A stretch of DNA of 51,482 bases from Sulfurivirga sp. (GTDB taxonomy: Bacteria; Pseudomonadota; Gammaproteobacteria; Thiomicrospirales; Thiomicrospiraceae): contig NZ_WFYD01000011.1 of the NCBI RefSeq assembly GCF_015490265.1, forward strand, positions 1-51,482, read 5' to 3'. A model generated the notes under the pieces. That model saw only the letters and a program-made list of their open reading frames with translations, did not search any database and was not told the origin of the DNA. The position numbers and the translations under genes were made by a program. Each line of letters starts with the position of its first letter. The first letter of the stretch is position 1. This document shows positions 7,891 through 18,889 of the stretch, piece after piece.

Positions 7891-7913
7891 TCAAAATTGG
7901 GGGAGACCCCGTC
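7891..7913 (+). repeat. 23-bp dispersed motif, copy 3, overlapping the radA stop
   Basis: Core GGGGAGACCCCGT preceded by TCAAAATTG. Two bases of the radA TGA stop codon belong to the motif, so on the minus strand the GGGGTCTCCCC hairpin and T-run follow radA immediately. Confidence 0.9.
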
Positions 7914-9279
7914 AGAGTTCGTCCAGTATCCGCAGCGCTTCCTGCACGCTGGCCACCGGCAGCACCTCCATGCCTGCAATGGGCTGACGGGGCGCATTGG
8001 CCTTGGGCACCAGCGCCCGGGTGAAGCCATGCTTGGCCGCCTCGGCAATGCGCTCCTGCCCGGAGCGGACCGGACGCACCTCGCCAGCCAGCCCCACCTC
8101 GCCAAAGACGATCAGATCCTTCGGCAACGCCCTGCCCCGCAGGCTGGAGACGATGGCCGCCAGCACCGCCAGATCCGCCGCGGTTTCGGTCACCCGCACG
8201 CCACCGACCACATTGAGATAGACATCCTGATCTCCCGCCTGCACGCCGCCATGACGGTGCAGCACCGCCAGCAGCATGGCCAGCCGGTTGCCCTCCAGCC
8301 CCACGGTGATGCGCCGCGGCGCGCCGAAAGGCGAGGCATCCACCAGCGCCTGCAACTCCACCAGCAGCGGACGGGTCCCCTCCCACAGCACCATCACCAC
8401 CGAGCCGGGCGCCGTCTGCTCACCACGGCTGAGGAAGATGGCCGACGGGTTGCGCACCTGCTTCATGCCCCCTTCGGTCATGGCGAACACCCCCAGCTCG
8501 TTGACCGCGCCAAAGCGGTTCTTGAGCGCCCTCAAAGTGCGGAAGCGGCTGTCCGGATCCCCCTCCAGAAACAGCACCGCATCAACGATGTGCTCCAGCA
8601 CGCGCGGACCAGCCACCTCGCCCGATTTGGTCACATGCCCCACCAGAAAGATGGCCACATCCCGCTGCTTGGCGAAGCGGGTCAGCAACGCCGCACTCTC
8701 GCGCACCTGACTGACACTGCCCGGCGCGCTGGACAGCCCTGCCAGAGTCAGCGTCTGGATGGAGTCCACCACCATCACCTTCGGCCTGAAGCGCTCCGCC
8801 TGGGCGATGATCGCCTCCACATCCGTTTCCGCCAGCAGGTGCAGGCTGTCCAGCGGCTGGTTCATGCGCCGCGCCCGCAGCGCCACCTGCTGGGGTGACT
8901 CTTCGCCGGTGACATACAGCGCCGGCAGCTGACGGCTGAGCAGCAGCAGCGTCTGCAGCAGCAGGGTGGACTTGCCCACGCCCGGATCACCGCCTACCAG
9001 TGCCACCTCGCCCGGCACAATGCCCCCGCCCAGCACCCGGTCCAGCTCCGACAGACCGCTGGGCAGCCGGGTGACCGCCTCCGCCTCGATCTCATCCAGC
9101 CTTTGCAGGCGGCTCTCGGTCACCCCCGCATAGCCCTTGCCCGACCCACCCTTCGGCGCCGGTGACAGGCGGATCTCCTGCAGGCTGTTCCAGGCACCGC
9201 ACTCGGTGCACTGCCCCTGCCATTTGGAAAATTCCGCGCCACACTCGCTGCACACGAACCCCGTCTTCGCCTTTGCCAT
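7912..9279 (-). CDS. radA: DNA repair protein RadA
   Basis: RadA is a RecA-like ATPase that drives branch migration of recombination intermediates. The start at 9279 (MAKAKTGFVCSECG) follows a GAGGTG site; the longer ORF start lies inside the petABC terminator and is rejected. The 455 residues show an N-terminal C4 zinc finger (Cys10, Cys13, Cys24, Cys27), Walker A GGDPGVGKST at 97-106, the RadA-specific LKNRFGAVNELGVF motif and a C-terminal Lon-protease-like domain (SSLRGRALPKDLIVFGEVGLAGEVRPV). Its stop codon lies within a copy of the dispersed 23-bp motif. Confidence 0.96.
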   Translation of the reverse strand: MAKAKTGFVCSECGAEFSKWQGQCTECGAWNSLQEIRLSPAPKGGSGKGYAGVTESRLQRLDEIEAEAVTRLPSGLSELDRVLGGGIVPGEVALVGGDPGVGKSTLLLQTLLLLSRQLPALYVTGEESPQQVALRARRMNQPLDSLHLLAETDVEAIIAQAERFRPKVMVVDSIQTLTLAGLSSAPGSVSQVRESAALLTRFAKQRDVAIFLVGHVTKSGEVAGPRVLEHIVDAVLFLEGDPDSRFRTLRALKNRFGAVNELGVFAMTEGGMKQVRNPSAIFLSRGEQTAPGSVVMVLWEGTRPLLVELQALVDASPFGAPRRITVGLEGNRLAMLLAVLHRHGGVQAGDQDVYLNVVGGVRVTETAADLAVLAAIVSSLRGRALPKDLIVFGEVGLAGEVRPVRSGQERIAEAAKHGFTRALVPKANAPRQPIAGMEVLPVASVQEALRILDEL

Positions 9280-9298
9280 GTCCACCTCGTCCAGATGC

Positions 9299-9324
9299 AA
9301 AAAGCCCCGCTCATGCGGGGCTTT
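9299..9324 (-). terminator. Terminator of petABC
   Basis: The stem AAAGCCCCGC / GCGGGGCTTT with a TCAT loop is followed on the minus strand by a five-T run. It lies 26 bases after the petC stop and just upstream of radA. Confidence 0.88.
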
Positions 9325-9349
9325 CATCATACTACGAAGCTCCAGTCGG

Positions 9350-10009
9350 TCACTTCACGTCGCGCCAGTACTCCTTCTTGAGCAGATAGGCGATGATGAA
9401 GAACACGAACAGGAACAGCAGCACCTTCCAGCCCAGAGACTGACGGTAGAGCTTGATCGGCTCGCCCACATATTCGAGGAAGTTGGTCAGATCCCGCGCC
9501 GCGTGCCTGCGCTCGGCCTCATCGGCGAAGCGGTATTTGTCCTCCAGTACGTTGGGCATGGCCGTGCCCGGCAGGTAGTGGTTGTCCCACACGCCCTTCT
9601 CGGGGTCCTTCTCGAAATACCCCAGCAGGAAGCTGTAGATATAGTCCGGACCGGAGCGACGTGCCATCAGGGACAGATCCGGCGGCGTGGTGCCCAGCAC
9701 CTTTGCGATAGCCTCCAGATCACCACGGGCCAGCACCGCATCGGTGGGTTTGTTGAGGCCATGGGCCATCTTTTCCACCACCTCTTCGTCCGTCCAGCCC
9801 AGATCCCGGGCGATGCGGTTGTAGCGCATGTACTTGATGCTGTGGCAGGCCTGACAGTAGTTGGAGAAGAGCACCGCGCCCCGCTGCAGGGAAGCCTTGT
9901 CCCGCAGGTCGTTGTTGGCCTTCTCCAGTGGCTGACCATGTCCGCCACCGGCCCAGACATTCAGGCTGACCAGCAGCCCCGCCAGAATCGCGACAAATCC
10001 CTTAGCCAT
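9350..10009 (-). CDS. petC: Cytochrome c1, bc1 complex
   Basis: This 219-residue membrane-anchored c-type cytochrome takes electrons from the Rieske protein and passes them to soluble cytochrome c. It has a signal peptide (MAKGFVAILAGLLVSLNVWA), heme-binding CQACH at 52-56, the axial methionine Met151 in PGTAMPNVL and a C-terminal membrane helix (VLLFLFVFFIIAYLL) ending KKEYWRDVK. It is the last gene of petABC and overlaps the petB stop by 8 bases. A terminator follows at once. Confidence 0.95.
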   Translation of the reverse strand: MAKGFVAILAGLLVSLNVWAGGGHGQPLEKANNDLRDKASLQRGAVLFSNYCQACHSIKYMRYNRIARDLGWTDEEVVEKMAHGLNKPTDAVLARGDLEAIAKVLGTTPPDLSLMARRSGPDYIYSFLLGYFEKDPEKGVWDNHYLPGTAMPNVLEDKYRFADEAERRHAARDLTNFLEYVGEPIKLYRQSLGWKVLLFLFVFFIIAYLLKKEYWRDVK

Positions 10010-11258
10010 GATAGGTCACCCTCGTCGGAACCGGTTTGCACTGCTCATGCTTCGAGGTAAACGGCAGCAGAATGAAGAACAGGAAGTAGCCTGCCGTGAA
10101 CAGTTGGGCCAGTTTGGTCAGCGTCGGCGTGGCCGGCTGCGTGCCCAAATAGCCCAGCGCCAGGAAGCTGACAGTGAACATGGCCAGCAGCAGCTTGAAG
10201 CTGGTGCCGCGGTAACGGATGGAACGCACCGGACAGCGATCCAGCCACGGCAGCAGGAACAGCACGCCGATGGCCGCCCCCATGGCCATCACGCCGAGGA
10301 ACTTGTCCGGAATGGCGCGCAAAATGGCATAGAAGGGCGTGAAATACCACACGGGCGCGATATGCTCCGGCGTCTTGAGCGGATTGGCCGGCTCAAAGTT
10401 GGGCGGCTCGAGGAAGAAACCGCCGCCTTCCGGGAAGTAGAACACCACCACGGCGAACAGGAAGGCAAACGCTACGGCACCCACGGTGTCCTTGACGGAA
10501 TAGTAGGGATGGAAGGGAATGCCGTCCAGCGGCGTGCCGTCCGGACCCTTGACCTTCTTGATGTCCACACCGTCCGGGTTGTTGGACCCCACCCGGTGCA
10601 GCGCCACGATGTGCAGGAACACCAGAATCAGCAGCACCAGCGGCAGCGCGATCACATGCAGGGCGAAGAAGCGGTTGAGGGTGGCATCGCTGATCACATA
10701 GTCACCACGGATCCAGGTGGCCAGATCCGGCCCCACCACCGGGATGGCGCCGAACAGGGAGATGATCACCTGCGCGCCCCAGTAGGACATCTGCCCCCAC
10801 GGCAGCAGATAGCCCATGAAGGCCTCGCCCATCAGCACCAGGAAGATGAGCATGCCGATGATCCACACCAGCTCGCGCGGCTGCTTGTAGGAGCCGTACA
10901 TGATGCCGCGGAACATGTGCAGATAGACCACGATGAAGAAGGCGGACGCCCCGGTGGAGTGCATGTAGCGGATCAGCCAGCCCCACTCCACGTCACGCAT
11001 GATGTATTCGATGGAGTTGAACGCCTCGGCGGCGGAGGGCTTGTAGCTCATGGTCAGCCAGATGCCGGTGACGAACTGGTTGACCAGCACCAGCAGGGCC
11101 AGCGAGCCGAAGTAGTACCAGAAGTTGAAGTTCTTGGGCGCGTAGTACTGCCCGACATGCTCGTTCCAGGTCTCCACCAGCGGCAGGCGCTTGTCCAGCC
11201 ACTGCAGCAGCGTTCCAGGCTTGTCGAAATCGGGCGTGTTCGGATTGTGCTCAGCCAT
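10002..11258 (-). CDS. petB: Cytochrome b, bc1 complex
   Basis: This 418-residue membrane subunit carries hemes bL and bH and both quinone sites of the bc1 complex. Recognisable elements are the N-terminal YYAPKNFNFWYYFGSLALLVLVNQ, the heme-ligand helix HSTGASAFFIVVYLHMFRG, the LPWGQMSYWGAQV Qo helix and the PVWYFTPFYAILR segment corresponding to the PEWY site. At that site this protein reads PVWY, as in some bacterial enzymes. Eight or more hydrophobic helices are evident. The start overlaps the petA stop as TAATG. Confidence 0.96.
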   Translation of the reverse strand: MAEHNPNTPDFDKPGTLLQWLDKRLPLVETWNEHVGQYYAPKNFNFWYYFGSLALLVLVNQFVTGIWLTMSYKPSAAEAFNSIEYIMRDVEWGWLIRYMHSTGASAFFIVVYLHMFRGIMYGSYKQPRELVWIIGMLIFLVLMGEAFMGYLLPWGQMSYWGAQVIISLFGAIPVVGPDLATWIRGDYVISDATLNRFFALHVIALPLVLLILVFLHIVALHRVGSNNPDGVDIKKVKGPDGTPLDGIPFHPYYSVKDTVGAVAFAFLFAVVVFYFPEGGGFFLEPPNFEPANPLKTPEHIAPVWYFTPFYAILRAIPDKFLGVMAMGAAIGVLFLLPWLDRCPVRSIRYRGTSFKLLLAMFTVSFLALGYLGTQPATPTLTKLAQLFTAGYFLFFILLPFTSKHEQCKPVPTRVTYHG

Positions 11259-11869
11259 TACGCCTGCCCTCCTTCCTTGGGATCCTCACCCACGCGGATC
11301 AGCGTGTCGGTACGGTAGTGATGGGGCGGAATCTCCAGATTGATCGGCGCCGGCACACTCTTGAACACCCTGCCGGCCAGATCGAAGCGGGAGCCGTGAC
11401 ACGGACAGAAGAAGCCGCCCGGCCAGTCACTGCCCAGTTCGGCGTCCTTCGGCTCCGGCTTGAACAGCGGCGCGCAGCCCAGATGCGTGCACACGCCGAT
11501 GGCCACGAACAGCTCCGGCTTGATGGAGCGGTGACGGTTCTTGCAATAGTCAGGCTGCACGGATTCATTGGATTCCGGATCGCGCAGAACGGGTTCAACC
11601 TTCGGCAGGGTCGCCAGCATCTCCTCTGTGCGGTGCAGCACCCATACCGGCTTGCCGCGCCAGTTGACCGTCACCAGCTGACCGGGGGCCAGCTTGGAGA
11701 CATCCACGTCCACCGGCGCGCCCAGCGCCTTGGCCCGCTCGCTCGGCTGCCAGGAGGCCACGAACGGCGTGGCCAGAAAGGTAGCCGCCGTCGCGCCCAT
11801 AACACCCGTGGCCGCCACCAGCATGCGGCGGCGCTTGAGATTCACTTCTACCGTCTTGGTCTCGCTCAT
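11258..11869 (-). CDS. petA: Rieske iron-sulfur subunit, bc1 complex
   Basis: The chosen start gives 203 residues (MSETKTVEVNL), 8 bases after an AGAGGA site; the upstream ATG in the track sits directly on that site. An N-terminal Tat-like signal/anchor (KRRRMLVAATGVMGATAATFLATPFV) precedes the Rieske fold. The 2Fe-2S ligands are Cys127/His129 in CTHLGC and Cys155/His158 in CPCHGS, with Cys132 and Cys157 as the stabilising disulfide. It heads the petABC operon, so regulation of the whole complex would act at the promoter just upstream. Confidence 0.96.
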   Translation of the reverse strand: MSETKTVEVNLKRRRMLVAATGVMGATAATFLATPFVASWQPSERAKALGAPVDVDVSKLAPGQLVTVNWRGKPVWVLHRTEEMLATLPKVEPVLRDPESNESVQPDYCKNRHRSIKPELFVAIGVCTHLGCAPLFKPEPKDAELGSDWPGGFFCPCHGSRFDLAGRVFKSVPAPINLEIPPHHYRTDTLIRVGEDPKEGGQA

Positions 11870-11898
11870 CTGGACCATCCTCTTGCAAACAGCGCCCC

Positions 11899-11927
11899 AT
11901 TTTACCGAAAGCTTATGGACGCCTCAT
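11899..11927 (-). promoter_or_regulatory. Predicted petABC promoter
   Basis: A TAAAAT -10 hexamer at 11899-11904 on the minus strand puts the start point near 11892, 22 bases before the petA ATG. The hexamer at the -35 position, 17 bases upstream, is ATGAGG. That is a poor -35 and it lies wholly inside one arm of the inverted repeat described next, as expected for an activator-dependent promoter. Confidence 0.5.
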
Positions 11928-11945
11928 AAGTATTCCTTTATGAGG
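11922..11945. promoter_or_regulatory. Candidate operator: perfect inverted repeat before petABC
   Basis: CCTCATAA and TTATGAGG form perfect 8-bp arms separated by 8 bases. No T-run follows on either strand, which argues against a terminator for the preceding Nif3-like gene. The centre falls at -41.5 relative to the predicted petABC start, the usual position for a class II activator. Confidence 0.5.
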
Positions 11946-11965
11946 GCTAATAAATATTTATACGG

Positions 11966-12712
11966 TCAGACCGGGTTGTCGATATCCACAAAGCTCACTT
12001 CAAGGTCAAAGCGCTCGGCCAGATGCTCACCCAGTGCCCGCACCCCCACCCGCTCGGTGGCATGGTGCCCGGCGGCCAGATAGTGTACGTCCAGTTCCCG
12101 CGCCTCATGGGCCGTCTGTTCCGACACTTCGCCACTGACGTAGAGGTCAGCACCCCATGCCGCCGCCTGCGGCAGCATCTTCTGCGCTGCGCCGGAGCAC
12201 CAGGCCACCGTCTGCACCTGTTCCGGCCCGCCGGGCAGATGGAGCGGCGCGCGTCCCAAGGTCTCGGCCACACGACGGATGAAATCCTCCACCGGCCGTG
12301 GTTCCGACAGACGCCCCAGCCGCAGCAGGCTGTCCGCCTCCGGCGTGATGTCCTCCAGGCCCCAGAGCTTGCCCAGTTGCGCGTTGTTGCCCAGTTCCGG
12401 ATGGGCGTCCAGTGGCAGGTGGTAGGCAATCAGGTTGAGATCATGCGCCATGAGCGTGCGCACCCGACGGCCCTTCATGCCGGTCAGCGGCGCGGGTTCC
12501 CCCTTCCAGAAATACCCGTGGTGCACGAGAACGGCGTCCGCCTCCCGCCTGACCGCCTCCTCCAGCAGCGCCTGACAGGCGGTGACACCGGTGACAATGC
12601 GGCGGATCTCCCGTCGGCCCTCCACCTGCAGCCCATTCGGAGCGTAGTCCTTGAAGGCCGGGGCATTAAGCAGCTGGTCGCAGTAGCGCACCAGCTCATC
12701 ACGGTCGATCAT
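11966..12712 (-). CDS. Nif3-like dinuclear metal centre protein (YbgI family)
   Basis: This 248-residue protein belongs to the Nif3/YbgI family of toroidal hexamers with two metal ions per subunit. The physiological reaction is uncertain, although GTP cyclohydrolase I type 2 is a common annotation. Family features are NGLQVEG near residue 26, the metal-binding VLVHHGYFW with His64 and His65, [15 protein letters not shown] near residue 96 and the closing [18 protein letters not shown]. The ATG overlaps the hisC stop as ATGA, which puts it at the end of the mla-murA-his run. In several gammaproteobacteria this family also sits near hisC or petABC. Confidence 0.9.
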   Translation of the reverse strand: MIDRDELVRYCDQLLNAPAFKDYAPNGLQVEGRREIRRIVTGVTACQALLEEAVRREADAVLVHHGYFWKGEPAPLTGMKGRRVRTLMAHDLNLIAYHLPLDAHPELGNNAQLGKLWGLEDITPEADSLLRLGRLSEPRPVEDFIRRVAETLGRAPLHLPGGPEQVQTVAWCSGAAQKMLPQAAAWGADLYVSGEVSEQTAHEARELDVHYLAAGHHATERVGVRALGEHLAERFDLEVSFVDIDNPV

Positions 12713-13764
12713 GCCAGAATCTCCTCAAGGGCGGCAATGAGCGCGTCGTTCTGCTCCGGCGTGCCAATGGTGATGCGCAACCAGTCCCGCACCCGCGGAA
12801 TGCTGAAGTGACGCACGATGATGTGGCGCGCCCGCAGCGCCTCCATGACGCTTTCGGCAGGTTTCGGCGGGCGGGCCAGCACGAAGTTGGCCTGTGAGGG
12901 TACCACCTCGCAGCCCAGCCGCGCGAGTGCCTCGCTCACCCGTGCCCGCTCGGCCATCACCGCCTGACGGGTGCGCTGAAACCACGCCTCGTCCTCGAAG
13001 GCGGCCTGCGCCGCCACCTGCGCCAGCCGGTCCAGCGGATAGGAGTTGAAGCTGTCCTTGACCCGCGTCAGCCCCTCGATGAGTTCCTCGGAACCGATGG
13101 CGAAGCCGACGCGCATGCCCGCCAGCGCCCGGGACTTGGACAGGGTCTGTACCACCAGCAGGTTGGGATGGCGCGCCACCAGCGGCACGGCGGTCTCGGC
13201 GCCGAAGTCCACATAGGCCTCGTCCACCACCACCACGCTGTCCCGGTTGCGTTCCAGCAGCGCCTCGATTTCGGCAAGCGTCACCGCCCGACCGGTGGGG
13301 GCATTGGGGTTGGGAAAGATGATGCCGCCATTGGGGCGGTCGTAGTCTGCCAGCACCAGCGAGAAATCCTCCCGCAGCGGAATCTGCTCGTAGGCGATGT
13401 CGAACAGTCGGCAGTAGACGGGGTAGAAGCTGTAGGTCACATCGGGAAAGAGCAGCGGCGCGTCATGCCTGAGCAGCGCCCGGAAGGCATGGGCCAGCAC
13501 CTCGTCGGAGCCGTTGCCCACGAACACCTGTTCCGGCGCAACGTCGTAATAGTCCGCGATGGTGCGGCGCAGCTCCAGCGACACGGGATCAGGGTAAAGC
13601 CGTAATCGCCCGTCCGCCGCCGCGCGGATGGCGTCCAGCACCTTTTCCGACGGCGGCCAGGGACACTCGTTGGTATTGAGCTTGATCAGGCTGTCCAGCC
13701 GTGGCTGCTCCCCCGGCACATAGGGTTCCAGCGCATCAATGCCGGCGCTCCAGAAGCGGCTCAC
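12709..13764 (-). CDS. hisC: Histidinol-phosphate aminotransferase
   Basis: HisC is a PLP-dependent enzyme converting imidazole-acetol phosphate to histidinol phosphate. I place the start at a GTG (13764) that follows a GAGGAG site and lies 10 bases after the hisD stop. The upstream extension in the ORF track reads through hisD in another frame. The resulting 351 residues have the usual length and motifs: [45 protein letters not shown] and the PLP-lysine segment [15 protein letters not shown]. The stop overlaps the Nif3-like start by 4 bases. Confidence 0.95.
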   Translation of the reverse strand: MSRFWSAGIDALEPYVPGEQPRLDSLIKLNTNECPWPPSEKVLDAIRAAADGRLRLYPDPVSLELRRTIADYYDVAPEQVFVGNGSDEVLAHAFRALLRHDAPLLFPDVTYSFYPVYCRLFDIAYEQIPLREDFSLVLADYDRPNGGIIFPNPNAPTGRAVTLAEIEALLERNRDSVVVVDEAYVDFGAETAVPLVARHPNLLVVQTLSKSRALAGMRVGFAIGSEELIEGLTRVKDSFNSYPLDRLAQVAAQAAFEDEAWFQRTRQAVMAERARVSEALARLGCEVVPSQANFVLARPPKPAESVMEALRARHIIVRHFSIPRVRDWLRITIGTPEQNDALIAALEEILA

Positions 13765-13774
13765 GCCCGCCTCC

Positions 13775-15065
13775 TCACTTGAGGCGGTAGCGGGCGGACT
13801 GGGCGTGGGCCGGCAGCCCCTCGCCATCGGCCAGGGTGGCGGCGATGCGGCCCAGCGTCTGCGCACCCTCCTCCGACACCATGATCAGGCTGGAGCGCTT
13901 GACGAAGTCATACACGCCCAGCGGCGAGCTGAAACGGGCGGTGCGGCTGGTGGGCAGCACATGGTTGGGGCCGGCACAGTAGTCGCCCAACGCCTCGGCG
14001 GTGTAGCGGCCCATGAAGATGGCGCCGGCGTGGCGGATATCCGGCAGCAGGGCTTCGGGATCGTCCACGGACAGCTCCAGATGCTCCGGTGCGATGATGT
14101 TGATCATCTCCACCGCCTGTGCCATGTCGGAGACAGTGATAATGGCGCCACGGTCGCGCAGGGCCTTTTCGATGATCTCGCGCCGCGGCATGGTGGGCAG
14201 CAGCTTGTCGATGCTGGCCGCCACGGCGTCGGCGAAGGCCGCATCCGGCGTCACCAGAATCGCCTGAGCGTCTTCGTCGTGCTCCGCCTGGGAGAACAGG
14301 TCCATGGCGATCCAGTCCGGATCCGTCTTGCCGTCGCACACCACAAGAATCTCGGAGGGACCGGCAATCATGTCGATGCCCACGGTGCCATAGACATAGC
14401 GCTTGGCGGTGGCCACGAAGATGTTGCCGGGGCCGACGATCTTGTCCACCTGAGGAATGGTCTCGGTGCCGTAGGCCAGCGCCGCCACTGCCTGCGCCCC
14501 GCCCACGGTGAACACCCGATCCACCTCGGAGATGGCGGCGGCGGCCAGCACCATGTCGTTCAGCTCGCCATCGGGGGCGGGCACCACCATGATCAGCTCC
14601 TCCACGCCGGCCACCTTGGCGGGAATGGCGTTCATCAGCACGGAGGAAGGATAGGCTGCCTTGCCGCCGGGCACATACAGGCCCACCCGATCCAGCGGGG
14701 TGATCTTCTGACCAAGCAGCGTGCCGTCCGCCTCCCGATAGCTCCAGCTCTCCTCCACCTGATGACGGTGATAGGCGCGGATGCGCTCGGCGGCCACCTC
14801 CAGTCCCTCACGCAGCTCGGGCGCGATGGTCTCCAGCGCCTGCTCAAGCCGTGCGCGGGGAATTTCCAGATCGGCCCCCTTCTCCAGCTTGAGGCGGTCG
14901 AAGCGCTCGGTGTACTCCAGCACGGCGGCGTCCCCGCGCTCGCGCACGTTGCGCAGCACGTCCAGCACAATCTGGTTGACCTTGTCGTCGGATACGCTCT
15001 CCCAGGCCAGCAGGGCGTCCAGCTGCTGACGGAAATCGGGGGCGTTGGCGTCCAGTCGGCGAATG

Positions 15066-15073
<8 letters not shown>
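13775..15073 (-). CDS. hisD: Histidinol dehydrogenase
   Basis: HisD oxidises L-histidinol to L-histidine in two NAD-dependent, zinc-assisted steps, the last reactions of the pathway. The 432 residues match the family. Signatures include [50 protein letters not shown], the metal/catalytic stretch [18 protein letters not shown] and the C-terminal [24 protein letters not shown]. The start overlaps the hisG stop by 8 bases, and the gene lies in the conserved murA-hisG-hisD-hisC order. Confidence 0.97.
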
Positions 15074-17201
<2,128 letters not shown>

Positions 17202-17222
17202 GAAGCCTCCACGAAAAAATGG

Positions 17223-17984
17223 TTAATGGCGTATTTTAACCCCTTTCACCAGCAGCCACAGATTGATGGCGCTGACCAGCGCCAGAAAGCCGAACGTGAC
17301 GCTCAGGCTCACACCCAGCGGCACGTCACTCTGCTGGAAGAAGCCGTAGCGGAAGCCGTCCACCATGTAGAAGAAAGGGTTGAAGTGGGATGCCTGCTGC
17401 CACACCGGCGGCAGCTGATGGATGGAGTAGAATACACCGGACAGAAAGGTCAGCGGCACGACGATGAAATTCTGGAAAGCGGCCAGGTGGTCATACTTCT
17501 CCGACAGGATGCCGGCCATGATGCCCAGCCCGCCCATGACCGCACCGCTGAGCACGGCGAACAGCAGAATCCAGCCGGGCGCCTGCCAGCTCACGCCGTA
17601 GCCGAGCCAGCCCACCAGAAACACCATCAAGCCCACCAGCAATCCCCGCAGCACCGCCGAGCCGAGAAAGGCCAGATAGATCTCCAGCGGGGACAGCGGC
17701 GCCAGCAGCAGAAAGACGATGTTGCCGTGCATCTTGGACTGGATCAGGCTGGAGGAGCTGTTGGCGAAAGCGTTCTGCATCAGCGCCATCATGGCCAGCC
17801 CCGGCACGAGGAAATGGGCGTAGTCCACACCACGGAAGGCCACGCTCTCCTCATCCAGCAGCTGGCCGAACACCAGCAGATACAGCAGCGTGGTCACCAC
17901 CGGCGCAAACAGGGTCTGCACCGCCACGGAGAGAAAGCGGCGGCTCTCCTTCATGAACAGCGTCCAAAGACCACGCCAGTTCAT
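17223..17984 (-). CDS. ABC-2 type transporter permease (YadH-like)
   Basis: This 253-residue integral membrane protein has about six hydrophobic segments typical of ABC-2 permeases. It begins with the amphipathic MNWRGLWTLFMKESRRFL and includes FLSGVFYSIHQLPPVWQQASHFNPFFYMVDGFRYGF, the conserved ABC-2 signature before the last helices. Together with the ATPase encoded just upstream, whose stop overlaps this start by 4 bases, it forms an exporter similar to YadGH. The substrate is unknown. Genes for such a pair are commonly found between mlaB and ibaG. Confidence 0.88.
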   Translation of the reverse strand: MNWRGLWTLFMKESRRFLSVAVQTLFAPVVTTLLYLLVFGQLLDEESVAFRGVDYAHFLVPGLAMMALMQNAFANSSSSLIQSKMHGNIVFLLLAPLSPLEIYLAFLGSAVLRGLLVGLMVFLVGWLGYGVSWQAPGWILLFAVLSGAVMGGLGIMAGILSEKYDHLAAFQNFIVVPLTFLSGVFYSIHQLPPVWQQASHFNPFFYMVDGFRYGFFQQSDVPLGVSLSVTFGFLALVSAINLWLLVKGVKIRH

Positions 17985-18889
17985 GCACCCTCCTCCGTCA
18001 GCGACAGGAACACCTGTTCCAGGTCCGGTTCGATCACCCGCAGATCCTCAATCTCGATGCCGCAGGCGCGCGCCTGGTCCAGCAGCGCGCCCAGCCCGGC
18101 CTCCCGCGGCAGGCGGAAGCGCCAGCCATCCGCCAGCCGCTCGCACACCTGTCCGGCCAGTGCGCCGCTCGGCTCGCCCCGTCCGATGATTTCCACATGC
18201 TTCCAGGGCGAGCGGGCCAGCAGTTCGGCCTTGTCCGCCTCCACCACCAGCTCGCCCCGATGGATGATGGCGATGCGGTCGCACAGGCTCTCGGCCTCCT
18301 CCAGATAGTGGGTGGTAAGGATGATGGTCATGCCACCGGCGTGCAGCTCGCGGGCGAAGGTCCACAAGCTGCGGCGCAGGGCCACATCCACTCCGGCAGT
18401 GGGTTCGTCCAGCACCAGCACCTCCGGATGGTGCACCAGCGCCAGCGCGATCAGCAGACGACGCTTCATGCCGCCGGAAAGCTGATGGGTCTTCACATTT
18501 GCCTTATCGGTCAGGGACAGCCGTTCCAGCAGCTCATCCAGCCAGGCCCGCTGCCTGCGCCCATGCAGGCCGAAGTAGCCCGACTGCAGTTCCAGCAGCT
18601 CGCGCACGGAAAAGAAAGGCTCGTCGATCAGCTCCTGCGGCACCACGCCCAGCGCCCGCCGGCTGGCACGGTAATTCCGCTGCACGTCATGCCCCATGAC
18701 GCGAATGCGCCCACGGGTGGGAGTGACCAGCCCGGCCATGGCGTTGATGAGGGTGGACTTGCCTGCGCCGTTATGGCCCAGCAGGCCGTAGAAACTGCCC
18801 TGCGGAATAGCAAGGTCGATGCCCTTGAGCGCCCACAGGTCGCCATAGCGCTTGGCCACGCCCTGAAATTCGACCGCCGGTGCGCTCAT
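17981..18889 (-). CDS. ABC transporter ATP-binding protein (YadG-like)
   Basis: The start is the ATG at 18889 (MSAPAVEFQGVAKRYG), which overlaps the mlaB stop as ATGA; the longer ORF is out-of-frame mlaB sequence. The 302 residues contain Walker A GHNGAGKST, the signature LSGGMKRRL, Walker B VLVLDEPTAGVD and the switch His in LTTHYLEEAESL. The C-terminal extension of about 70 residues resembles the regulatory tail of drug/lipid exporter ATPases. It partners with the downstream ABC-2 permease. Confidence 0.92.
   Translation of the reverse strand: MSAPAVEFQGVAKRYGDLWALKGIDLAIPQGSFYGLLGHNGAGKSTLINAMAGLVTPTRGRIRVMGHDVQRNYRASRRALGVVPQELIDEPFFSVRELLELQSGYFGLHGRRQRAWLDELLERLSLTDKANVKTHQLSGGMKRRLLIALALVHHPEVLVLDEPTAGVDVALRRSLWTFARELHAGGMTIILTTHYLEEAESLCDRIAIIHRGELVVEADKAELLARSPWKHVEIIGRGEPSGALAGQVCERLADGWRFRLPREAGLGALLDQARACGIEIEDLRVIEPDLEQVFLSLTEEGA

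Larger units (their letters stand above)
7532..7911. other. Gene-free convergent region carrying three motif copies
   Basis: The 380 bases between the ferredoxin terminator and the radA stop hold no credible gene; the ORFs listed here are low-complexity shadows in proline/arginine-rich frames. It contains three same-orientation copies of the 23-bp motif, each with a short GC-rich hairpin just upstream on the motif strand. Examples are ACGCGCG / CGCGCGT at 7869-7887 and GCGGC / GCCGC at 7536-7553. Confidence 0.75.

Noticed and set aside
9280-9330. Upstream extension of radA (MMKAPHERGFLHLDEVD)
   Set aside because: It is translated from the petABC terminator hairpin; the internal ATG with GAGGTG matches the family N-terminus.
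11922-11945. Terminator for the Nif3-like gene formed by the inverted repeat
   Set aside because: The arms are AT-rich and no T-run follows on the minus strand; its phasing with the petABC -10 box fits an operator better.
13765-13866. 34-residue N-terminal extension of HisC
   Set aside because: It covers the 3' end of hisD in another frame; a GTG with a GAGGAG site gives the family-standard start.
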